Source: Gammaproteobacteria bacterium (ex Lamellibrachia satsuma)
GTDB taxonomy: Bacteria; Pseudomonadota; Gammaproteobacteria; Chromatiales; Chromatiaceae
Direction of reading: 5' to 3'
Assembly: GCA_019623805.1 (NCBI GenBank)
Contig: CP053680.1
Span: 310,001-374,000, forward strand
DNA length: 64,000 nt
This document shows positions 57,533 through 64,000 of the stretch, in pieces (positions within the stretch are counted from its first letter, which is position 1; every line of letters starts with the position of its first letter). The notes under the pieces are model-generated. The model did not search any database and had not been told where the DNA came from. It saw nothing but the letters and a program-made list of their open reading frames with translations. Made by a program: the position numbers and the translations under genes.

Positions 57533-58600
57533 CTAATGCACCCGCCGAAAGAACCAGAAAGCCAATAACAGGCAGAACAGTGTCGGGAAGGATGCCGCGA
57601 ACAGCGGGTTGATATCGTAGACCACCGCCAGATAGGAGAAGGCACGATTCACCAGGTAGAAAACCGTACCAATAACCGCACCGGTAAAGATACGCTGGCC
57701 AATACTGACGCTACGCAGGGCGCCGAACACAAAGGGCACGCTCAGAAACAGCATGACCAATGTCACCAGGGGCGACACCACCTTTCCCCAGAAAGCCACC
57801 TCATAGGTCGCGGCATCCTGCCCATTTTCAGTCAGATAGCGGATATAGCTCCAGAGATCCCAGGCCGGCAGCATGTGGGGCTGAACCGTCACCACATCCA
57901 GCAATGCAGGTTCCAGCAGGGTTGACCACCGCAGGCGCTCCAGCTGTTTCGTAGCGATCCGTCCGGCACCAAATTCGCTCTGCTCAACACCATCCAGTTC
58001 CCATTCAGGATCGGCATATCGAGCAGTGTCGGCATGGGTGGCCCGCAGCAGTTCTCTCCCCGCGCCATACTCGTAAATCGAGATATCAGCCAGCGTCGAG
58101 TCGGGCAGGATACGGCGGATATTAATGAAGGTATCGCCGTCCCTCGCCCAGAAACCGTACTTTGTCTGCAACGTTACCTGGTCAGACAGCGCGTCCATCT
58201 TCATACGCTGGGCACGCTGTTCCGTTACCGGCGCCAACAGCTCCCCGACAGCCAGAATAACCAGCAGCATGACAAAGCCGGTCTTCAGGACAGCGCCCAC
58301 GATGCGGGATATCGACACCCCCGCAGCACGCATGGCAATCAGTTCGGAGTTGTTCGCAAGCGCCCCCAGGCCGATCAGACTGCCCAGCAAGGTGGCGACG
58401 GGGAAGATCTCATAGGTATAGCGGGGCAGAATCAGGAGTACATAAGTAAAGGCTTTGACCGTGGTGTAACTCCCTTTGCCCACCTCTTCCAGTTCTCCCA
58501 GCACAGAGAAGAAACCCAGCAGCACCAACAACAGTGCCAGGACCATCAACATCCCCAGTGCCACGGAACGGCCGATATAGCGATCCAGCAGGTTTGTCAT
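57533..58600 (-). CDS. lptG: Lipopolysaccharide export permease LptG
   Basis: One of the two membrane subunits of the LptB2FG machine that extracts lipopolysaccharide from the inner membrane. 355 residues from ATG 58600, chosen since it overlaps the lptF stop (ATGA) and gives the normal size (E. coli 360). Begins MTNLLDRYIGRSVALGMLMV, has the coupling segment NSELIAMRAAGVSISRIVGA near 75, a periplasmic jellyroll in the middle and three helices at the end. Confidence 0.95.
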   Translation of the reverse strand: MTNLLDRYIGRSVALGMLMVLALLLVLLGFFSVLGELEEVGKGSYTTVKAFTYVLLILPRYTYEIFPVATLLGSLIGLGALANNSELIAMRAAGVSISRIVGAVLKTGFVMLLVILAVGELLAPVTEQRAQRMKMDALSDQVTLQTKYGFWARDGDTFINIRRILPDSTLADISIYEYGAGRELLRATHADTARYADPEWELDGVEQSEFGAGRIATKQLERLRWSTLLEPALLDVVTVQPHMLPAWDLWSYIRYLTENGQDAATYEVAFWGKVVSPLVTLVMLFLSVPFVFGALRSVSIGQRIFTGAVIGTVFYLVNRAFSYLAVVYDINPLFAASFPTLFCLLLAFWFFRRVH

Positions 58601-59703
58601 GCCCGAGTCCAACGCAGACGACGACGCCAGCGGCGATACCAAACCCGGTCAGGTAACAGCATAACCAGTGCCAGCCCCCCCATCGAAAGGTGTACCCACC
58701 ACATCCCCAACCAGGCAGGAGTTACCTGATCCTTCATCCAGTTCTCGGATACGCCCTGAAGACTGAGATAGATGGTGTAGATCAGAAACGCCAGGGCCAG
58801 ACGACCAAAGGGTCCCTGACGCGGCAGTGAACGGCTCAGCGGCAGACTCAGCAAAGCAAAGGCCAGTACTCCCAGTGCGGGTGACAGACGGTATTGAAAT
58901 TCGGAGCGGTCGTAGATGTCCTGCGATGCCAGCAGGACATGGGTCGGCAGGCTGTTACGGGGACGATTGCCCACAGTGGGCACGGCTTCTCCTATGCGCA
59001 GGGCATAGGCACCAAATTCACTCACCACATAATCCGCCCGACCGGGCTGACCTTTGTAGCGGAACCCATCCTCCAAAACCAGAAACCGGTCACCCGTCTC
59101 CGGATCCACCCGCTGAAAACCGGTAGAGGCAGTCACCAAACCCAAATCGTCTCCCTGCCGGGTCTGCACAAAGATATTGTGCATACGATGGTCACTCTCA
59201 GAGATCGACTCCACATAGAAGACCAGGTCGCCCTTGCTGTATTCGTTGAACCGCCCCGGACTCACACCTGCCAGCTCCACCGACTGGCCCGTCTGTCCGC
59301 TGATGATCCGCGCAATCAGCTGACTCGACCAGGGCTGCACCCCCATGGAGAGCCAGGCCACGAGCAGGGAAACCGGCAATCCCGCCAGTAGGATGCTCCG
59401 AAAGATACGCAGGCTGCCTACACCACAGGATTCCAGGGCGATCATCTCACTATCCCGGTACATCCGGCCGACAGCGTAGAGCACAGCGAAGAAGAAAGCG
59501 GGCGGAATCAGGCGGGCAAGATAGCGAAAAATCTGCAGCCCCAGCAGCTGGAAGAGCACATCCGCGCTCACCTCTCCCACCGCCACCTGCTGTAAAAAAC
59601 CGATAAAACTATGGCTGACCAATACCAGCAGCAGTATCAAGAGGATCGCAAACAGCGCCTTGAACACTTCCTGCAGCAGATAACGGTCAATGAGAGAGAT
59701 CAC
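58597..59703 (-). CDS. lptF: Lipopolysaccharide export permease LptF
   Basis: Second membrane subunit of LptB2FG. 368 residues from GTG 59703 (reading MISLIDRYLLQEVFKALFAI), matching the 366 of E. coli; the open frame extends to 59895 but that part has no LptF character. The coupling helix YRDSEMIALESCGVGSLRIF is near residue 85, and SLPLSRSLPRQGPFGRLALA near the end. Divergent from pepA across 117 bases, the conserved gammaproteobacterial arrangement; both promoters must lie in 59704-59820. Confidence 0.95.
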   Translation of the reverse strand: MISLIDRYLLQEVFKALFAILLILLLVLVSHSFIGFLQQVAVGEVSADVLFQLLGLQIFRYLARLIPPAFFFAVLYAVGRMYRDSEMIALESCGVGSLRIFRSILLAGLPVSLLVAWLSMGVQPWSSQLIARIISGQTGQSVELAGVSPGRFNEYSKGDLVFYVESISESDHRMHNIFVQTRQGDDLGLVTASTGFQRVDPETGDRFLVLEDGFRYKGQPGRADYVVSEFGAYALRIGEAVPTVGNRPRNSLPTHVLLASQDIYDRSEFQYRLSPALGVLAFALLSLPLSRSLPRQGPFGRLALAFLIYTIYLSLQGVSENWMKDQVTPAWLGMWWVHLSMGGLALVMLLPDRVWYRRWRRRLRWTRA

Positions 59704-59820
59704 GGCAATGGTAAATCGTTGCTGTTTCGGTAGACTACAATGGTTTCGGAACCCTATCCTATCAAGAATTGCAGCCTGGATAGGCATCATCTCCACCAAA
59801 ATATCGAGGATCGGTAATAC

Positions 59821-61320
59821 ATGGAATTCAGCATCAAGTCTGGGGATCCCACCAAACAACGCACCGCCTGCCTGGTGCTTGGCGTCTACTCCCATCGTCG
59901 GCTTTCGCCCATTGCGCTACAAGTGGACAAGGCCAGCAAGGGATACCTCGCCAAGATTCTGAAGCGCGGCGATATAAATGGTGAGTCCGGTGAGCAGGTG
60001 ATGCTGTACGACGTACCTGGTAGCCTGGCAGACAGGGTGCTGCTGGTCGGCCTGGGAAAAGCCCGGGAGTTTACCCTTAAGCAGTACCGCAAGACCCTCT
60101 CATCCATTGTAAAAAGTCTGGACAAGAGCCACGCTGCTGAAGCCGTTTGTTGTCTGAATGACCTGGAACTTCAGGACGGCAACCTCTATCAGACAGTGCG
60201 CGACACGGTCATCTCCGCAGAGGAGGCGGTATACCGCGCAGACGAACTGAAGAGTGAGCGTAAAACACCCAAGCGTCCACTGAAGCGCCTGACCCTTTTT
60301 CTCGGTGACCGCCGCCGGTTGAAAACCGCGCAAAAGGCAGTGAGCCATGGTCAGGGCATCGCCAACGGCATGAACCTGGCCAAGGACCTCTCCAATCTGC
60401 CGGGCAATATCTGCACCCCGACCTACCTTGCTGATCAGGCCCGCAAACTCAGCAGAAAATCCCGCCGCCTCAAGGTGCAGGTACTGGATGAAAAACAGAT
60501 GGAGAAACTGGGCATGGGCGCCCTGCTCTCCGTCTCCCGCGGCAGCCGCCAACCCGCCAAACTGATCATCATGGAGTACAAAGGCGGCAAACCCGACACC
60601 AAACCCGTCGTACTGGTCGGCAAGGGATTGACCTTCGACGCAGGCGGCATCTCCCTCAAACCCTCGGCGGGAATGGATGAGATGAAATACGATATGTGCG
60701 GCGGCGCCAGCGTCATCGGCACCCTGCAGGCCTGCGCTGAGATGGAACTGTCGCTGAATGTCATCGGTGTGGTGCCCTCATCCGAGAATCTGCCGGACGG
60801 CAATGCCAACAAACCCGGCGACATTGTCACCAGCATGTCCGGCCAGACCATTGAGATACTCAACACCGACGCGGAAGGCCGCCTGATCCTCTGCGATGCC
60901 CTCACCTACAGCGAACGTTTCGAGCCGGCAGCCGTCATCGATATCGCCACCCTTACCGGCGCCTGCATCGTCGCCCTGGGAAAACACGCCTCTGGTCTGA
61001 TGGCCAATAATGACACACTCGCCGATGAAGTCCTCAACGCCGGCAGCCACAGCGGCGACCGGGCCTGGCGTCTGCCGCTTTGGGAGGATTATCAGTCGCA
61101 ACTCGACAGCAACTTTGCCGATATGGGAAATATCGGCGGCAAGGGTGCTGGAACCATTACCGCCGCCTGTTTCCTCTCCCGTTACACGAAAAAGTTCAAG
61201 TGGGCCCATCTGGATATTGCCGGCACCGCTTGGCTTTCCGGCGGAGCAAAGGGCGCTACCGGCCGCCCGGTGCCATTGCTGACCCAGTTCCTGCTGAAAC
61301 GCAGTGGACAGAGTGACTAG
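59821..61320 (+). CDS. pepA: Leucyl aminopeptidase (M17, PepA)
   Basis: Hexameric cytosolic aminopeptidase that removes N-terminal residues. In E. coli it also binds DNA at Xer sites and carAB. 499 residues, the normal length. Two-metal active site: VGKGLTFDAGGISLKPSAGM near 263 (Lys and Asp ligands) and the signature NTDAEGRLILCDAL near 345 (Asp, Glu and catalytic Arg). Divergent from lptF, upstream of holC as in E. coli. Confidence 0.97.
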   Translation: MEFSIKSGDPTKQRTACLVLGVYSHRRLSPIALQVDKASKGYLAKILKRGDINGESGEQVMLYDVPGSLADRVLLVGLGKAREFTLKQYRKTLSSIVKSLDKSHAAEAVCCLNDLELQDGNLYQTVRDTVISAEEAVYRADELKSERKTPKRPLKRLTLFLGDRRRLKTAQKAVSHGQGIANGMNLAKDLSNLPGNICTPTYLADQARKLSRKSRRLKVQVLDEKQMEKLGMGALLSVSRGSRQPAKLIIMEYKGGKPDTKPVVLVGKGLTFDAGGISLKPSAGMDEMKYDMCGGASVIGTLQACAEMELSLNVIGVVPSSENLPDGNANKPGDIVTSMSGQTIEILNTDAEGRLILCDALTYSERFEPAAVIDIATLTGACIVALGKHASGLMANNDTLADEVLNAGSHSGDRAWRLPLWEDYQSQLDSNFADMGNIGGKGAGTITAACFLSRYTKKFKWAHLDIAGTAWLSGGAKGATGRPVPLLTQFLLKRSGQSD

Positions 61321-61361
61321 TGCGCTATCAAGGTAATAATTGTGAATTCAGCCAGGATGTT

Positions 61362-61416
61362 GGGTGTGCCGTGCGCACCATGATTACGGCTTGTTTTGGT
61401 GCGCATGGCGCACCCT
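61362..61416. repeat. Inverted repeat GGGTGTGCCGTGCGCACCA
   Basis: Arms of 19 bases (61362-61380 and 61398-61416, two mismatches) around a 17-base centre, in the gap between pepA and holC. It resembles the common GGGTGCGCCATGCGCACC intergenic element of proteobacteria. No T-run. Confidence 0.6.
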
Positions 61417-61429
61417 ACAGGACAGCAGG

Positions 61430-61858
61430 ATGACCCAAGTCGACTTCTATATCCTAAAAGAGCAGGCCAGAGCCAACCGTTATATGCTCGCCTGTCGACT
61501 GGTGGAGAAGATCTATCATCAGGGACGAAGGGTCTTTATCCACACGGTTTCCAATGAGGAGGCCAGGCATATGGACCGTCTGCTCTGGACCTTCCGTCAG
61601 GGCAGCTTCGTGCCCCATGCACAGCTACAGGATGCGAACAGTGCCGTCACGCCTGTTATTATCGGCTGTGGTGGAGATGCTGTGGAAGAGAGCGATGTGC
61701 TGATCAACCTCACCACAGATGTGCCAAACTTTTTCAGTCGCTTTGAAAGGGTGGCAGAAGTGATAGACAAAGAGTCTGAACTCAAGACTGCCGGTCGCGA
61801 ACGATTCCGTTTCTATCGCGATCGGGGCTACCCACTCAAAACCCATGAGATCAGCTAG
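61430..61858 (+). CDS. holC: DNA polymerase III subunit chi
   Basis: 142 residues from ATG 61430 (MTQVDFYILKEQARANRYML); E. coli HolC has 147. The chi subunit links the clamp loader to SSB. Family pattern: DFYIL at the start, ACRLVEKIYHQGRRVFIHT, DRLLWTFRQGSFVPHAQ near 50, and NLTTDVPNFFSRFERVAEV near 100. An in-frame extension to 61364 runs into the upstream repeat and is not used. It is followed directly by an acidic coiled protein. Confidence 0.95.
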   Translation: MTQVDFYILKEQARANRYMLACRLVEKIYHQGRRVFIHTVSNEEARHMDRLLWTFRQGSFVPHAQLQDANSAVTPVIIGCGGDAVEESDVLINLTTDVPNFFSRFERVAEVIDKESELKTAGRERFRFYRDRGYPLKTHEIS

Positions 61859-62233
61859 ATGAACCCGACCGATCCTGAAAATATTGATCTGAATGAGCTG
61901 GATATCCCTCTGCTTGATGATGTCGTCCAATCCGAGACACTCATCTCTCCAACAAGTGAGCCGTCAAAGGAAAGTATCGACGAGCAAGCAGATTTCCAGC
62001 CTATACCCGATCACGACGCTATCATCAGCATAGTTCGAGAGGGTTTGCAGGATCAGCTCAATCACGAACTCTCCTCCATCGTTCAACAGGCTGTTGAGCA
62101 GGCAGTCACTCAAGCCACCACCCAACTGAAACAGGTTATCGGGGACGAGGTGACCAGCTCCCTTGAACGGCGCATAAAACAACTTGTCGAGCGAGCGCTT
62201 GATGAAAAATTTGGAGACCTTTCGCAGCAATAG
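61859..62233 (+). CDS. Acidic N-terminus / coiled-coil protein after holC
   Basis: 124 residues whose start abuts the holC stop (TAG then ATG), so co-transcribed. The first 50 residues are acidic and disordered (NPTDPENIDLNELDIPLLDD). The rest is amphipathic helix with repeated Gln/Val/Leu positions (SSIVQQAVEQAVTQATTQLK, then LERRIKQLVERALDEKFGDL). The position between holC and the expected valS is often held by small uncharacterised proteins in this class. Function unknown; a coiled-coil partner is plausible. Confidence 0.75.
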   Translation: MNPTDPENIDLNELDIPLLDDVVQSETLISPTSEPSKESIDEQADFQPIPDHDAIISIVREGLQDQLNHELSSIVQQAVEQAVTQATTQLKQVIGDEVTSSLERRIKQLVERALDEKFGDLSQQ

Positions 62234-62315
62234 ATAAACATGCGTGATTCAAAGCGTAGATTGCAAACAAGAGGTAGTGGTTTCTCCACGACCTCTTTTC
62301 ATTGGGACTGATCCC

Positions 62316-62813
62316 ATGAAAAAAAATCAGATCATCACTCATCTCTCCCTGAAACCCCATGTCGAGGGTGGATTTTTTCACCGAACCTACCAGTCAGAAC
62401 AGCGGACAACATCCTCTGATATTGGGGAGGCACGCCCTCTTCTATCGTCGATCTATTACCTGCTGACCGACGACAGCCCCATCGGCTATCTGCATAAAAA
62501 CCGTTCCGACATCATCCATTACTTCCATTCCGGATCTCACCTGACTTATCACATCATCCATCCCGACGGGAAAGTTGAACGAGTCGTATTGGGGAAAGAT
62601 CTGGCGGCAGGGCAAAAACTGCAGCTCATCGTCAAAGGCGGTTGCTGGAAGGCGACGGAACTTACCACAGGCGAATACGGATTGGTAAGTGAAGCGGTTT
62701 GCCCAGGATTTGATTATGCGGATATGACGATTGCTACCAGAGAAGAGATCCAGCGCCTGTTTCCAAAAAACTTGGATGAGTTAGATCGACTGATCAAATC
62801 AGTTCAGGACTAA
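62316..62813 (+). CDS. DUF985 / Cupin_5 family protein
   Basis: 165 residues from ATG 62316. Cupin-type barrel with the family patterns KPHVEGGFFHRTYQS at the start, SIYYLLTDDSPIGYLHKNRS near 45, GSHLTYHIIHPDGKVER near 75 and GYGLVSEAVCPGFDYADM-like EYGLVSEAVCPGFDYADMTI near 125. The biochemical role is not defined. It occupies the place where valS is often found after holC; valS is not in this window. Confidence 0.9.
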   Translation: MKKNQIITHLSLKPHVEGGFFHRTYQSEQRTTSSDIGEARPLLSSIYYLLTDDSPIGYLHKNRSDIIHYFHSGSHLTYHIIHPDGKVERVVLGKDLAAGQKLQLIVKGGCWKATELTTGEYGLVSEAVCPGFDYADMTIATREEIQRLFPKNLDELDRLIKSVQD

Positions 62814-62864
62814 ACCATCCACGAATCGCCATTCCCCTACACATAGGCAGTTTCAGTTAGGCTA

Positions 62865-63552
62865 ATATTATCAGTTACGACATCAACCGCAAGCGTGTAC
62901 AACGGCTGATGCGCCAAATAGGGATAACGGCTCTATATCCCAAGCAGGGTACCAGCCAGCCGGGCAAGGGGCACAAGATCTATCCTTACCTGCTGAAGGG
63001 ACTGAAGATCAATCGTCCGGGCCAGGTTTACTGTAGCGACATCACCTATATTCCGATGGCCCGGGGCTTTGTCTATCTGGTGGTGATTATGGACTGGCTT
63101 AGTTGCAAAGTACTAAGCTCGCGTCTTTCCAATACGATGGAGAGTGACTTCTGTGTGGATGCATTGGAGGAGGCTATCCGCCGCGCTGGTGCCCAGGAGA
63201 TATTTAATACGGATCAAGGCGCCCAGTTTACCAGTGAGGCATTTACGGCTGTACTGAAAGCATCGGGATAAAAATCAGCATGGACGGTAAAGGTCGCTGG
63301 GTAGACAATGTCTTTGTTGAGCGGCTTTGGCGCAGTATCAAGTATGAAGAGGTCTACCTGCGGACCTACGAGTCCGTGAATGAGGCACGTTCCAAGATTG
63401 GGGACTATTTGGATTTCTATAATTCTGAGCGAAAACACCAAGGTCTTGGAAAAACACCATATCAGGCGCATTTTGGAGAAATCGTGTTGCCGGAAGCAGC
63501 ATAATCAGAGAGGCAGAATACGCTTAAGCCGCTGTCCGAAAATTGGGGGCCA
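62865..63552 (+). mobile_element. IS3-family insertion sequence remnant
   Basis: Remnant of the orfB (DDE integrase) part of an IS3-family element. Frame 1, from about 62865, reads YDINRKRVQRLMRQIGITAL, then CSDITYIPMARGFVYLV (first Asp) and NTDQGAQFTSEAF (second Asp), ending with a stop at 63269-63271. A one-base shift there leads into KISMDGKGRWVDNVFVERLW and RSIKYEEVYLRTYE (Glu) up to the TAA at 63504. TGTCCGAAAATTGGGGGCCA at 63533-63552 looks like the right terminal repeat. orfA and the left end are missing. Inactive by truncation and frameshift. Confidence 0.85.
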
Positions 63553-63747
63553 TTTCTCTCTAAGGAATTTATATTATTACTTTTATAAAGGCAATTTCAC
63601 ATGGATACGAACCTCCCTGGTAAATCCATAACTTTCAGACGGTTGCATACTAAAAAATTAAAGCGTTTTTCTTCACCATATATTTCTACATACTCATAGA
63701 GCATCAATAAGAAACAAATTCAGCCAATCAATATGAGGCAAGCAGAG
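63553..63747. other. AT-rich stretch after the IS remnant
   Basis: About 195 bases with no gene. The base composition is markedly more AT-rich than the rest of the window (TATATTATTACTTTTATAAA, CACCATATATTTCTACATAC). This fits horizontally acquired DNA beginning at the IS right end. A promoter for the next gene probably lies here but none is assigned. Confidence 0.5.
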
Positions 63748-64000
63748 ATGACGATAGAAAGATTTATAGTATTCTTGTTGAGCATTTTGACGACATTTGG
63801 CTGTTTCGCAGAAGAATATACGATCAGAAGCAGCGTATTGAATGTTATGAATGAAAGGAATTTACATGAACTTCTGGTAAATAAAAGCAAAGAAAAAAAA
63901 CATGAGTCAAGTGGCGTATTATTTGCAAATAATTCATTCTATATTGTTTTTGATAGCCATAGCAGGGTTGCTCGAATTGACACTGACCTCCACAAGGCAA
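63748..64000 (+). CDS. Secreted protein of unknown function, 3' partial
   Basis: Frame open to the window end, at least 84 residues. ATG 63748 has GAGG 9 bases upstream; ATG 63733 is also in frame. It begins MTIERFIVFLLSILTTFGCF followed by AEEYTIRSS, a signal peptide with likely cleavage before the Glu-Glu. The next part contains SSGVLFANNSFYIVFDSHSR, reminiscent of a first beta-propeller blade in SdiA-regulated/esterase-like proteins, but this is weak. The codon use is AT-rich, unlike the neighbours, suggesting transfer. Confidence 0.55.
   Translation, partial: MTIERFIVFLLSILTTFGCFAEEYTIRSSVLNVMNERNLHELLVNKSKEKKHESSGVLFANNSFYIVFDSHSRVARIDTDLHKA

Noticed and set aside
58034..58729. 231-codon plus-strand open frame opposite lptG
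   Set aside because: Antisense shadow of lptG/lptF, with Gln/His-rich low-complexity product.

Overview
The window reads as chromosome of a free-living or symbiotic Gammaproteobacterium, most likely a sulfur-oxidising chemolithoautotroph of the Chromatiales/Sedimenticolaceae kind. The evidence is gene content: cmoA-cmoB, lptF-lptG divergent from pepA-holC, trmO, SirB2, a DUF2782 protein and prfB with the classical frameshift are gammaproteobacterial housekeeping. A DabA/DabB inorganic-carbon uptake module and an A/V-type ATPase are accessory traits common in autotrophic sulfur oxidisers. The species assignment is inference only. No rRNA, tRNA or CRISPR array was recognised.

Layout. 1-5112: heavy-metal RND efflux (partial adaptor, CusA/CzcA-like pump) followed by an SO_0444-type Cu/Zn permease, then a decayed outer-membrane porin remnant. 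5458-8204 (minus): lysS and prfB. 8293-10446 (minus): two paralogous ECF-sigma-like proteins. 10728-13835: a short leader ORF and a frameshifted BarA-like hybrid histidine kinase. 13906-17444: glycosyltransferase, nucleosidase-like protein, SDR, TrmO, SirB2. 17658-26244: complete nine-gene A/V-type ATPase operon. 26364-35329: a degenerate GGDEF/EAL response regulator, small secreted protein plus ABC exporter, DUF2782 protein, orphan amino-acid binding protein, riboflavin synthase, and a receiver-like protein coupled to a small Ras-like GTPase.

35626-45083 is the most striking locus: NuoM-like, DabA, DabB (NuoL-like), and two further NuoM-like subunits, all on one strand with short gaps. DabA carries the carbonic-anhydrase-like residues (C569, D571, H760, C775). 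DabB appears to lack the late core helices of NuoL but ends like NuoL's lateral helix plus last membrane helix. Together with three extra antiporter-like subunits this suggests a complex-I-like membrane arm devoted to CO2/bicarbonate capture.

45147-51092 holds a PEBP protein, SprT protease, a MITE-like element, a dihydrolipoamide-dehydrogenase-like enzyme, a deacetylase and cmoBA. 51356-57357 holds a small CPIC protein, a FixLJ-like two-component system with a UMF1-type MFS transporter, a PilZ protein and an RDD protein. 57533-62813 holds lptGF, pepA, holC, an acidic coiled protein and a DUF985 cupin. From about 62865 the window ends in an IS3-family remnant and an AT-rich stretch with the start of an unknown secreted protein.

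Several families of short intergenic palindromes recur across the window (GC-rich GGAGCGGCG type, GGCCCGATC type, GTCAT..GAGAAATCT type). They sit between genes and are mostly not terminators.
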